A stretch of 64,000 nt of DNA from G958296245 sp963664035 (GTDB lineage: Bacteria > Chloroflexota > Dehalococcoidia > Lucifugimonadales > G958296245), in assembly GCA_963664035.2 (NCBI GenBank), contig OY760867.2:3348001-3412000 (forward strand), given 5' to 3'. The number at the start of each line of letters is the position of its first letter. Position 1 is the stretch's first letter. The notes beneath the pieces are model-generated. The model saw only the letters and a list, made by a program, of their open reading frames with translations. It was not told the origin of the DNA and made no database searches. Shown one piece after another: positions 7,760-16,026 of this stretch. The translations under genes and the position numbers were made by a program.

Positions 7760-8701
7760 CTAGGCGTCTCGCGGGGGTTGCGGGCTGGCCGGGTTTTCGA
7801 GACCGGCGGTCAGCGAGGCCGGGGCCAGCCGTTCGAGCTCGTCCAGCGTCCAGCGCCCGTCCTTGTGGATGCTTCGCGTCACGCGGCGGCGGGAGTATAG
7901 GCCCATCGACCAGCCGTTGGTCGATACGACCTGGCCCGTAACCGAGCCTGCGGCCTCCGTGCAGAGATAGACGATCTTGGCGGCGTTGGCGCTCGGCGTC
8001 TGCGCCTCCGGCGGCTCGGGGGACGAGAGCAGCGCGTCGGCTCCGACGGCGCCTCCGGACCCCGACGACGAAGGGCGCGGCGTGTTCGTAACCGTGGCCA
8101 TCATCCTGGTGTTCGCGCCGGGATACACGGCGTTCGCCGTTATCCCGCGGGGGCCAAGCTCGGCGGCAAGGGACCGGGCAAGTCCGACCATGCCCTCCTT
8201 GGCTGCCGCGTAGTTGGCCTGCCCCGCCGCGCCCAGCGCGGATATGGAGGAGAAGAGCACGATGCGGCCGTACCCCTGCTCCGTCATGTGGGGGACGGCG
8301 TTCCGCACCACGTTGAACGCGCCGGAGAGGTGTACCTTCAGGACGCCGTCCCACTCCTCCTCGGTCATGTTGAACACCATCCGGTCCCTCAGTATGCCGG
8401 CGGCGTGGCAGAGCACGTCCACCCTGCCGAAGGCGTCCAGGGCCGTTTCGACTATCCGCGCCGCGCCGTCGAACTCGGCGACGGACTCGAAGCTCGCCAG
8501 CGCCCGCCCGCCCGCGGACCCGATCTCATCGACGACGCTCGCCGCGGGCCCGCTCGACCGCCCCGCGCCGTCCACGGAGCCGCCCAGGTCGTTGACGACC
8601 ACGGACGCCCCCTCTTGCGCCAGCAGCAGCGCCACGCTCCGCCCGATGCCGCGGCCCGCCCCGGTGACTACGGCTACCCTGCCCTCCAGCCTGCCGCCCA
8701 T
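7760..8701 (-). CDS. Short-chain dehydrogenase/reductase (3-hydroxyacyl-CoA dehydrogenase-like)
   Basis: 313 residues. The nucleotide motif TGAGRGIG is at 13-20, the catalytic Ser at about 151, and Tyr164-x-x-x-Lys168 in NYAAAK. The NDLGGSVDG region resembles SDRs related to the dehydrogenase part of multifunctional beta-oxidation enzymes. The C-terminal tail RSIHKDGRWTLDELERLAP is shared with the gene just upstream (RSIHKWGEYTMDEMDALAP), so the pair arose by duplication. The genes are four bases apart and surely cotranscribed. NAD preference and substrate are inferred only. Confidence 0.88.
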   Translation of the reverse strand: MGGRLEGRVAVVTGAGRGIGRSVALLLAQEGASVVVNDLGGSVDGAGRSSGPAASVVDEIGSAGGRALASFESVAEFDGAARIVETALDAFGRVDVLCHAAGILRDRMVFNMTEEEWDGVLKVHLSGAFNVVRNAVPHMTEQGYGRIVLFSSISALGAAGQANYAAAKEGMVGLARSLAAELGPRGITANAVYPGANTRMMATVTNTPRPSSSGSGGAVGADALLSSPEPPEAQTPSANAAKIVYLCTEAAGSVTGQVVSTNGWSMGLYSRRRVTRSIHKDGRWTLDELERLAPASLTAGLENPASPQPPRDA

Positions 8702-8705
8702 GCGC

Positions 8706-9491
8706 CTATGACCCGCCCGCGAGCAGGCTCGGCGCCAGCGCGTCCATCTCGTCCATCGTGTACTCGCCCCACTTGTGGATGCTGCGCTCTATCTCGGGGT
8801 TGGAGTAGACGTAGATGCTGCCCCCGTCGGCTCCGAAGACGTAGCCGTTCGCGTTGGGGGCCGCACCGGTGCAGAGCAGGACCGCCAGCGCAGCCACGTT
8901 CTCCACGCCGTCCGGGTTCTGTCCGGCAGCCGGAGAGACAGCGTTGCAGGTCACACCGTACTTTCCGAGGTCGCGGGCCACGGTGCGCGTGAAGCCCACG
9001 ATGGCTTCGGAAGCCGCGGCGTAGGCGGACATGCCGGCCGAGCCCAGGCCGGCGTCCGAGGTGAGGTTCACGATGCGCCCGCTCCGCTGTTGGCGGAACC
9101 GGACGGCGGCGAACTTGGTAGGCACGAAGGTCCCCTTGACGTTTTGCCTCACCACGCGCCCGAACTCCTCCGGCGTCGTCTCCTCGATCGGACGCTGCAA
9201 GGACGTCCCTGCGGCATTGACCAGGACGTCGATGCGCCCGTAGCGGTCCATGGCCGCGCGGACCGCGCGCTCGCCGCCCTCCATCTCGGAAACGTCTTCG
9301 CAGCTTGCGGAGGCGACTCCTCCCAGGGTCTCGATCTCGGCCACCAGGGTGTCCACCGCGCCGCCGCACTGGTGGTCATTGGCCACTACCGACGCGCCCT
9401 CCTCCGCCAAGAGCAGCGCCACGGCGCGCCCGACGCCGCGCCCCGCGCCGGTGACCAGCGCAACCTTCCCATCGAAGCGTCCGCTTCCCAT
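8706..9491 (-). CDS. SDR-family protein with the catalytic Lys replaced by Ser
   Basis: 261 residues. The cofactor loop TGAGRGVG is at 14-21, NAAG at about 92-95, Ser145 and Tyr157. The position four after Tyr157 is Ser161 (AYAAAS) instead of the near-invariant Lys; the codon read on the minus strand is TCC. Either the enzyme is impaired or it works with altered chemistry or as a partner of the adjacent intact SDR. It lacks the large insertion seen in its neighbour after the active site. The first gene of the pair, it follows the M16 peptidase by 15 bases in the same direction. Confidence 0.85.
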   Translation of the reverse strand: MGSGRFDGKVALVTGAGRGVGRAVALLLAEEGASVVANDHQCGGAVDTLVAEIETLGGVASASCEDVSEMEGGERAVRAAMDRYGRIDVLVNAAGTSLQRPIEETTPEEFGRVVRQNVKGTFVPTKFAAVRFRQQRSGRIVNLTSDAGLGSAGMSAYAAASEAIVGFTRTVARDLGKYGVTCNAVSPAAGQNPDGVENVAALAVLLCTGAAPNANGYVFGADGGSIYVYSNPEIERSIHKWGEYTMDEMDALAPSLLAGGS

Positions 9492-9506
9492 GTAGCTCCC
9501 CTGGCC

Positions 9507-12170
9507 TCAGCCCCCGTCCAGGCGGCGGCCTTCGTAGTCGACGTGGACGATGGGCAGCCCCAGCTTGGCGAGGCCGGGCTCCACCGCATCCCTGTCGCCG
9601 ACCACCAGCACCGCCAGGCGCTCGTCGTCGACCCGCTCCCTCGCCACGCGGCGCGTATCGTCCAGGGTTACGGCCTCCATGTTGGCTACGAAGTGAGAGT
9701 AGTAGTCGTCCGGCAGCCCGAAGACAGCGATGTTGCTGAGCTGCTGAAGTACCTGGCCGTTCGTCTGGAACAGTCCCGGGAAGCCCTGGAGGATGCCGTC
9801 CCTGGCGGCCTGGAACTCCTCCGCCGACACGGGCCGCTCTCCCCGTATGCCGGCGAACTCGCCCAGCGTTTCGATCACCGATTCCGTGGTCACGCCCGTT
9901 TCGACGGAGCCTCCCGCGAACAGGGCCGACGGCCCGGTGAGCCAGTCGATGGACGAGTAGTAGCCGTAGCTGTAGCCCTTGTCCTGGCGCAGGTTCATGA
10001 ACAGCCGCGCGGTGGGCTGGCCGCCGAACAGGTAGTTCAGCATCGTCAGCGCGTAGTAGTCGGGGTCGCTCCTGGGCGCCGTCAGGTGCCCGGCCCTGAT
10101 CACCGACTGCGGCGCCCCCGGCTTGTCGGCGAGGTATATGGCCGTAGCGGGCGCCGCCGCGCCGTCCATGGCAATGGCGGGTGTGGTTTCCGCCCCGCCG
10201 GCCTGCCAGTCGCCGAGGAGCGCGTCGGCCCTGGACAGCGCCTCCTCCTCGGAGACGTCCCCCACCACCAGCAGTGTGGCGTTCTCCGGGCCGTAGCGCC
10301 CATCGAACCGGTCGGCGACCTCGCCGCGGGTGATGCCGGACACGGAGGCCTCGGTCCCGGTTATGGGCCGTCCGTAGGGGCTGTCCGGCCCGTAGACCAG
10401 CGCCCGCGCGGCCCGCCCGGCTATCGCCGTCGCGTCGTCCGCGATGCGGCTCAGGTCGGCCACCCGCTCCTTGCGCACGCGCTCCAGCTCCTTCTCGGGG
10501 AAGGTGGGGTTCTTCACCAGGTCGGACACGATCTCCAGGGCCGTGTCCCAGTGCGCGGCCAGCGTCTCTGTGGCGACCGCCACGTGCTCGCGGCCCGCCG
10601 TGCTCTCGATCCGGGCGCCCAAGAACTCCAGCTCCTCGGCGATCCGGCTGCTCGACCGGGTTGCGGTCCCTTCCGTCAGCATCGACGCCGTGAGGTGGGC
10701 CACTCCCGGCTTCTGCGGCGTGTCCGTCACCGCGCCGGCGTCCACCACCAGGCCCATCGCCACCAGCGGCACGCCGCTCCTGCCGACGTGCAGCACGTTC
10801 AGGCCGTTGGGAAGCGCGTGGCGACGCGGCACGGACGGCGAGAACGCGCCTGCCCTGGCCGCGGCGGGCATGATCGTCCTGTCCACCACGGTGGCGGAGA
10901 CGCTAACCCGCTCTTCGGGCAGCACCGAGAGATGAACCCTGTTCTCCCCCAGCACGTCCCGCGCGGCGCGCATCATCTCCTCGGAGTCCACGCCGCGATA
11001 GCGCTCCAGGTCGGTGTTGACGAGGCCGGGGTCGCCGGTCATCACGTTGTAGTGGTTGAGCTGGTCTGCCCTCCCGCCGAATCCGCCGACCCGCTCCAGC
11101 TGCCGCGTCACCTGGCTCTCCAGGCGGTTCTTCGCCCTGGCGGCCTCGCGCTCCGAGGGCGGCTCCTGGCGGATGCGCCGCAGCTCGGTCTCCACCACGT
11201 CCTGGATCTCCTCCAGCGTGTGCCCCGGGCTGGCGGTGACCTGGATGCCGAACTCGCCGGCGATCTCCTCCGAGTAGTTCGACACGCTCACGTCGCTGGC
11301 GATCTGCTTCTCGTATACGAGCGACCTGTAGAGCCGGGAGCTCTTGCCGGAGCCCAGCACCGAGGCGAGAAGATCCAATGGCGCTTCCGCCTCGTCGAGC
11401 AGCGGGACGCTGGGCCAGACGAGGTAGAGCCGGGGGAGCTGCACCTTGTCCCTGACCTCGATCTCGACCTCGCCGGTGAGCGACGAGGCCATCCGCCCGA
11501 CCCGGGTGACCGCCGGCCCCGGCGGGATGTCCCCGAAGTATGCCTCGACCCAGCGCTTCGCCTGGTCGGGGTCGAAGTCCCCCGCGATGGCAAGGCTCGC
11601 GTTGGACGGCCCGTAGAACTCTCTGAAGAACCCCTTGACGTCCTCGAGGGAGGCGGAGTCCAGGTCCTCCTGCGAGCCGATGGTCGGCCAGTTGTACGGA
11701 TGGGGCAGCGGGAACAGCGCCGGCTGGAGCAGCAGGTAGCTGGAGCCGTAGGGGCGGTTCTCGTAGCTCTGGCGCCGCTCGTTCTTTACGACGTCCCGCT
11801 GTACGTCGAACCTCTTCTGGTCGAGGGCGTCGAGCAGGAAGCCCATCCGGTCCGATTCGAGCCACAGCGCGAGCTCCAGGTAGTTGGACGGGACGTTCTC
11901 CCAGTAGTTGGTGCGGTCCAGGGCCGTCGAGCCGTTCAGCACCCCGCCGGCATTCTGCAACGGCTCGAAGTAGTTGCGGTTGTGGTGCTTCGACCCCTCG
12001 AACATCACGTGCTCGAAGAGGTGGGCGAATCCCGTCCGCCCGGGCTCCTCGTCCTTCGAACCCACGTGGTACCAGACGTTGACCGCGACGGTGGGCAGCG
12101 AGTGGTCCTCGTGGAGAACCACGTCGAGACCGTTGGACAGGGAATACTTCTCGAAGGAGATTGAGAACAT
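9507..12170 (-). CDS. M16-family zinc metallopeptidase, two fused halves
   Basis: 887 residues. The inverted zinc motif HLFEH is at 50-54, with the distal ligand Glu near 131 (KNERRQ). The second half repeats the M16 fold from about residue 440 (HALPNGLNVLHVGRSGVPLVAMG) but carries VAHLTASML in place of HxxEH, so it is the inactive partner domain. The N-half/C-half fusion resembles pitrilysin-like and bacterial processing-peptidase-like proteins. There is no signal peptide. It is likely a peptidase for small peptides; the substrate is unknown. It heads the SDR gene pair, spaced by 15 bases. Confidence 0.92.
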   Translation of the reverse strand: MFSISFEKYSLSNGLDVVLHEDHSLPTVAVNVWYHVGSKDEEPGRTGFAHLFEHVMFEGSKHHNRNYFEPLQNAGGVLNGSTALDRTNYWENVPSNYLELALWLESDRMGFLLDALDQKRFDVQRDVVKNERRQSYENRPYGSSYLLLQPALFPLPHPYNWPTIGSQEDLDSASLEDVKGFFREFYGPSNASLAIAGDFDPDQAKRWVEAYFGDIPPGPAVTRVGRMASSLTGEVEIEVRDKVQLPRLYLVWPSVPLLDEAEAPLDLLASVLGSGKSSRLYRSLVYEKQIASDVSVSNYSEEIAGEFGIQVTASPGHTLEEIQDVVETELRRIRQEPPSEREAARAKNRLESQVTRQLERVGGFGGRADQLNHYNVMTGDPGLVNTDLERYRGVDSEEMMRAARDVLGENRVHLSVLPEERVSVSATVVDRTIMPAAARAGAFSPSVPRRHALPNGLNVLHVGRSGVPLVAMGLVVDAGAVTDTPQKPGVAHLTASMLTEGTATRSSSRIAEELEFLGARIESTAGREHVAVATETLAAHWDTALEIVSDLVKNPTFPEKELERVRKERVADLSRIADDATAIAGRAARALVYGPDSPYGRPITGTEASVSGITRGEVADRFDGRYGPENATLLVVGDVSEEEALSRADALLGDWQAGGAETTPAIAMDGAAAPATAIYLADKPGAPQSVIRAGHLTAPRSDPDYYALTMLNYLFGGQPTARLFMNLRQDKGYSYGYYSSIDWLTGPSALFAGGSVETGVTTESVIETLGEFAGIRGERPVSAEEFQAARDGILQGFPGLFQTNGQVLQQLSNIAVFGLPDDYYSHFVANMEAVTLDDTRRVARERVDDERLAVLVVGDRDAVEPGLAKLGLPIVHVDYEGRRLDGG

Positions 12171-12222
12171 GGACGCCTCCGGCTGGAATTAGGGGCGCTG
12201 GGATTATATCACCGGGGCACGC

Positions 12223-13208
12223 AACTGTTCAGAGTTGGCGCGTCCCTCGTCCAAGGCGCCCACAAGGGACGCCCCTACGACTACGGTTTCCATCCCGTCG
12301 TCCAGGGCGCCCACAAGGGACGCCCCTACGACTACGGTTTCCATCCCGTCGTCCAGGGCGCCCACAAGGGACGCCCCTACGACTACGGTTTCCATCCCGT
12401 CGTCCAGGGCGCCCACAAGGGACGCCCCTACGACTACGGTTTCCATCCCGTCGTCCAGGGCGCCCACAAGGGACGCCCCTACGACTACGGCTTCCATCCC
12501 GTCGTCCAGGGCGCCCACAAGGGACGCCCCTACGACTACGGTTTCCATCCCGTCGTCCAGGGCGCCCACAAGGGACGCCCCTACGACTACGGTTTCCATC
12601 CCGTCGTCCAAGGCGCCCACAAGGGACGCCCCTACGACTACGGTTTCCATCCCGTCTTCCAGGGCGCCCACAAGGGACGCCCCTACGACTACGGTTTCCA
12701 TCCCGTCTTCCAGGGCGCCCACAAGGGACGCCCCTACGACTACGGTTCCCATCCCGTCTTCCAGGGCGCCCACAAGGGACGCCCCTACGACTACGGTTTC
12801 CATCCCGTCTTCCAGGGCGCCCACAAGGGACGCCCCTACGACTACGGTTTCCATCCCGTCTTCCAGGGCGCCCACAAGGGACGCCCCTACGACTACGGTT
12901 TCCATCCCGTCTTCCAGGGCGCCCACAAGGGACGCCCCTACGACTACGGTTTCCATCCCGTCTTCCAGGGCGCTCACAAGGGACGCCCCTACGACTACGG
13001 TTTCCATCCCGTCTTCCAGGGCGCCCACAAGGGACGCCCCTACGACTACGGCTTCTATTCCGTCGTCCAGGGCGCCCACAAGGGACGCCCCTACGACTAC
13101 GGCTTCTATTCCGTCGTCCAGGGCGCCCACAAGGGACGCCCCTACGACTACGGCTTCTATTCCGTAGGGTGCAGCCCTTGTGGCTGCCCTCCCGTACTCT
13201 GAACTTTA
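12223..13208. mobile_element. Inverted-repeat element with an 18-copy 51-bp core array
   Basis: The left end aactgttcagagt (12223-12235) and a degraded right end (actctgaac at 13196-13204) match the termini of the 5.0-kb element. Between them a 51-bp unit (gcccacaagg gacgccccta...) is repeated about 18 times with a few substitutions, then the standard right half (gtagggtgcagcccttgtgg) follows. The flanks carry a 12-bp direct repeat with one mismatch: accggggcacgc at 12211-12222 and accggggcgcgc at 13209-13220. Because 51 is divisible by three, long false reading frames appear on both strands. Not a CRISPR: the units abut with no spacers. Confidence 0.85.
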
Positions 13209-13297
13209 ACCGGGGCGCGCGGCGCGTTCCGTCCCGGCGTGGTATCATATGGTGTGAGCAGTAACCGTTGGCGGCGCCCAAGCGCCGGGAGGCCTGG

Positions 13298-15106
13298 ATG
13301 AATTCGCGCTGGATGCGCAACAGCTTCATATACCTCCTGATCGTCGTGGCGGTCATAGCCGTCTTCTTCACGCTCTTCTCCGGCGTGGGCGGCCCGCAGG
13401 AGGTCCCCTTCAGCGATGTCGTGGAGATGGCCAAGCGAGGGCAGGTGGAGGCGATTGAGGTCAGCGGGGACAAGCTGACGGTCACCACCTTACGCGGCGA
13501 GACCGTCACCTCGATGCAGGGGGACCGCTCCGACATCTACGACACTTTGCAGGGCGCCGACGCCACCTCCAATATCAAAATCAACTACAGGGGCTCCAGC
13601 GGCCTCGGCAGCCTGTTCGGGATACTGCTCAACTTCCTGCCCCTCATCTTCTTCGGCGCCGTCCTCCTCTTCATGATGCGCCAGGCCCAGGGCAACACCA
13701 ACCAGACCTTCAGCTTCGGACGCAGCCGCGCCAGGATGCTGGTGAACAACCAGCCCACGATCAGCTTCTCCGACGTCGCCGGCGTCGAGGAGGCCAAGAT
13801 CGAGCTCGAGGAGGTCGTCGAGTTCCTGAAGTTCCCCGAGCGCTTCCTCACCCTGGGCGCGAGGATACCGCGCGGCGTCCTGCTCGTGGGCCCGCCTGGG
13901 ACCGGCAAGACGCTGCTGGCGCGCGCGGTCGCGGGAGAGGCGGGCGTTCCATTCTTCTCCATAAGCGGCAGCGAGTTCGTCGAGATGTTCGTGGGCGTGG
14001 GCGCCTCCAGGGTGCGCGACCTCTTCGAGCAGGCGAAGCGCAACGCGCCGTGCATCGTCTTCGTCGACGAGATCGACGCCGTTGGACGGCACAGGGGCGC
14101 CGGCCTGGGCGGGGGCCACGACGAGCGCGAGCAGACCCTGAACCAGATACTGGTGGAGATGGACGGCTTCGACACCAGCATCAACGTCATCGTGGTGGCG
14201 GCCACCAACCGGCCCGACATACTCGACCCCGCGCTGCTGAGGCCGGGGCGGTTCGACCGCCGCGTGGTGCTGGACAACCCGGACATCAACGGGCGCACGG
14301 AGATACTGAAGGTCCACGTCAAGGGCAAGCCGCTCGACGAGGACGTCGACCTGGGGAACGTCGCGAGGCAGACGCCGGGGTTCAGCGGGGCGGACCTTGC
14401 CAACCTCGTCAACGAGTCGGCCATACTGGCCGCCCGCAGAAAGCAGGAGAGCATCGGCTTCGACGAGTTCGCCGAGTCGATAGACCGCGTAATGGCCGGT
14501 CCGGCCCGGAAGTCCCGCGTCATCAGCGCTCACGAGAAGGAGGTCACCGCCTTCCACGAGGCGGGCCACGCCCTCGTGGGCTACCTCCTGCCCAACGTGG
14601 ACCCTGTCGCCAAGGTGACCATCGTCTCCCGGGGCGTGATGGGCGGGTACACCAAGTTCCTGCCGGAGGAGGACAGGCACCTGCAGTCGCTGAGCCAGTT
14701 CAAGGACCAGCTCGCGGTCGCCATGGGCGGCCGCGTCGCGGAAGAGGTGCAGTTCGGCGAGGCGGAGATAACGACGGGCGCCAGCAACGACCTGGAGCAG
14801 GCCACGCAGATGGCGAGGACCATGGTCACGCGCTTCGGCATGAGCGAGCGTCTGGGGCCGAGGACCTTCGGCAAGCGGGAGGAGCTCATCTTCCTGGGAC
14901 GGGAGATCTCGGAGCAGAGGGACTACAGCGACCAGGTCGCCGAGACGATAGACGCCGAGGTCCACGCCCTGATCGATACCGCCTACGAGACCGCCAAGAA
15001 GCTCATCACGGATAACAAGGACAGGCTGGACCGGATCGCCCGCCACCTCGTCGACCACGAGACCGCCGAGGGCGACGTACTCGCCGGCCTGTTCAAGGCC
15101 GCCTAG
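13298..15106 (+). CDS. ftsH: ATP-dependent zinc metalloprotease FtsH
   Basis: 602 residues from ATG 13298, preceded by GGGAGG; an in-frame TTG at 13268 is less likely. Two membrane segments (about residues 8-26 and 100-120) flank a small external domain. The AAA module has Walker A GPPGTGKT, Walker B IVFVDEID, and the second region of homology with ATNRPDILDPALLRPGRFD. The peptidase part has zinc motif HEAGH. It degrades misassembled membrane proteins and regulators as a hexamer. It stands alone between two arrays of the same repeat family (12.2-13.2 and 15.1-15.5 kb), so its promoter lies within about 90 bases of the first array. Confidence 0.97.
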   Translation: MNSRWMRNSFIYLLIVVAVIAVFFTLFSGVGGPQEVPFSDVVEMAKRGQVEAIEVSGDKLTVTTLRGETVTSMQGDRSDIYDTLQGADATSNIKINYRGSSGLGSLFGILLNFLPLIFFGAVLLFMMRQAQGNTNQTFSFGRSRARMLVNNQPTISFSDVAGVEEAKIELEEVVEFLKFPERFLTLGARIPRGVLLVGPPGTGKTLLARAVAGEAGVPFFSISGSEFVEMFVGVGASRVRDLFEQAKRNAPCIVFVDEIDAVGRHRGAGLGGGHDEREQTLNQILVEMDGFDTSINVIVVAATNRPDILDPALLRPGRFDRRVVLDNPDINGRTEILKVHVKGKPLDEDVDLGNVARQTPGFSGADLANLVNESAILAARRKQESIGFDEFAESIDRVMAGPARKSRVISAHEKEVTAFHEAGHALVGYLLPNVDPVAKVTIVSRGVMGGYTKFLPEEDRHLQSLSQFKDQLAVAMGGRVAEEVQFGEAEITTGASNDLEQATQMARTMVTRFGMSERLGPRTFGKREELIFLGREISEQRDYSDQVAETIDAEVHALIDTAYETAKKLITDNKDRLDRIARHLVDHETAEGDVLAGLFKAA

Positions 15107-15121
15107 CCCCGGCCACCTCCG

Positions 15122-15479
15122 TCGGTGTGTTCCTCGTCCAGGGCGCCCACAAGGGACGCCCCTACGATTACGGCTTCCATCCCGTAGGGCGCAGCCCTCG
15201 TCCAGGGCGCCCACAAGGGACGCCCCTACGATTACGGCTTCCATCTCGTAGGGCGCAGCCCTCGTCCAGGGCGCCCACAAGGGGCGCCCCTACGATTACG
15301 GCTTCCATCTCCTAGGGCGCAGCCCTTGTCCAGGGCGCCCACAAGGGACGCCACTACGATTACGGCTTCCATCTCCTAGGGCGCAGCCCAGGGCGCCCAC
15401 AAGGGACGCCTCTACGACCACGGCTTCCATCTCGTAGGGTGCAGCCCTTGTGGCTGCCCTCCCGTATTCTGGACAGCTA
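15122..15479. repeat. Second core array of the inverted-repeat family, five 64-bp units
   Basis: Five units of about 64 bp (cctcgtccag ggcgcccaca..., the last one shortened) end in gtagggtgcagcccttgtggc and a degenerate right terminus (attctggacagcta). The left terminus is missing. The 64-bp unit differs from the 51-bp unit of the other array by an extra 13 bases, agggcgcagccct-like, lying between two CGT words. Confidence 0.8.
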
Positions 15480-15495
15480 CTAAACGGTATGCGCG

Positions 15496-15524
15496 TTGAC
15501 AGCGTATGGCTGCTCTGATACATT
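15496..15524 (+). promoter_or_regulatory. Sigma-70-type promoter of the selenoprotein gene
   Basis: A perfect -35 TTGACA (15496-15501) is separated by 17 bases from TACATT (15519-15524, 4/6 match to TATAAT). It lies about 50 bases before the start codon. Confidence 0.7.
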
Positions 15525-15575
15525 CGGCGCGTTGCTAGCGTAGCGGAACCTTAGCCTAAGGAGGAGGACATTCCC

Positions 15576-15836
15576 ATGGAAGGCAAGCTGAACATCGAGA
15601 TCATCTACTGCGTACCTTGAGGGTACCATGCGGTGGCGGCCTGGATGGCCACCGAGTTCTACAGTGTCGGCGGCGGTGACGTCGCCATCACCGTAACCCC
15701 CGGCGACGCCGGAGTCCTGCAGGTAATCGTCGACGGCGACACGATCTACGACAAGGCGAAGGAAGGCAACGAGACGCCTCACCTGAACCGCGTCAAGGAG
15801 TTGAAGGCCATCGTCCAAGCGAGGCTGAGCGGATAG
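15576..15836 (+). CDS. SelW-like (Rdx family) selenoprotein with in-frame TGA for selenocysteine
   Basis: ATG 15576 follows AAGGAGGAGG by eight bases. The frame runs through TGA at 15618-15620 to TAG at 15834-15836, 86 residues counting the TGA. The product begins MEGKLNIEIIYCVP-U-GY, the thioredoxin-like Rdx motif CxxC with Sec as the second residue. It continues with AAWMATEF, a VTPGDAGVLQVIVDGDTIYDK strand-turn region and KELKAIVQARLSG, matching the whole short SelT/SelW/SelH fold. The role is presumably thiol/selenol redox. A hairpin starts ten bases after TGA. A naive caller would give only a 67-residue product from GTG 15633 with no active site. Own promoter and terminator; no sel genes lie in this window. 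Confidence 0.88.
15631..15654 (+). promoter_or_regulatory. Candidate bacterial SECIS hairpin
   Basis: cggtggc (15631-15637) pairs perfectly with gccaccg (15648-15654) around a 10-base loop ggcctggatg. It begins ten bases after the TGA, very near the spacing known for the E. coli fdhF SECIS upper stem. The TGA itself lies in the loop of a small gtacc/ggtac hairpin. SelB recognition is inferred from position and shape. Confidence 0.65.
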
Positions 15837-15895
15837 CGGCTCCTTCGGAGACAGGATACGCACATCCGGCGTTCCCGATACGGGACGCCAAGGTT

Positions 15896-15935
15896 AGGGC
15901 CGATCCGCAGTGCGGGTCGGCCCTCCTCTTTGCTT
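15896..15935 (+). terminator. Rho-independent terminator after the selenoprotein gene
   Basis: The stem agggccgatccgc (15896-15908) pairs with 15912-15924 (one wobble pair) around the loop agt and is followed by the pyrimidine tract cctctttgctt. Confidence 0.8.
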
Positions 15936-15955
15936 ATACCAATTCACCCAGGGGA

Positions 15956-15976
15956 GGGCGGGTTTGAAACCCGCCC
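15956..15976. repeat. Palindromic REP-like repeat, copy 2
   Basis: The same 21-base palindrome as at 7693-7713, again followed by ctac. It lies between the selenoprotein terminator and fmt. Confidence 0.8.
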
Positions 15977-16026
15977 CTACTGAATTGGCGGCATAGTCGA
16001 AGCAGAGTGGCGGAGGGACACACCGC

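Noticed and set aside
8775..12164. 1129-residue frame on the plus strand
   Set aside because: It is antisense to the M16 peptidase and SDR genes, which have clear motifs. High GC causes long shadow frames.
12223..13208. CRISPR array
   Set aside because: Units abut without spacers, no cas genes, and the ends match the inverted-repeat element.
12161..13536. Long open frames (308-435 residues) with perfect short peptide repeats on both strands
   Set aside because: They are produced by the 51-bp array, whose length is divisible by three. No ribosome-binding site and no conserved protein character.
15480..15863. 127-residue minus-strand frame across the selenoprotein gene
   Set aside because: The plus-strand gene has promoter, ribosome-binding site, fold and terminator; the antisense frame has none.
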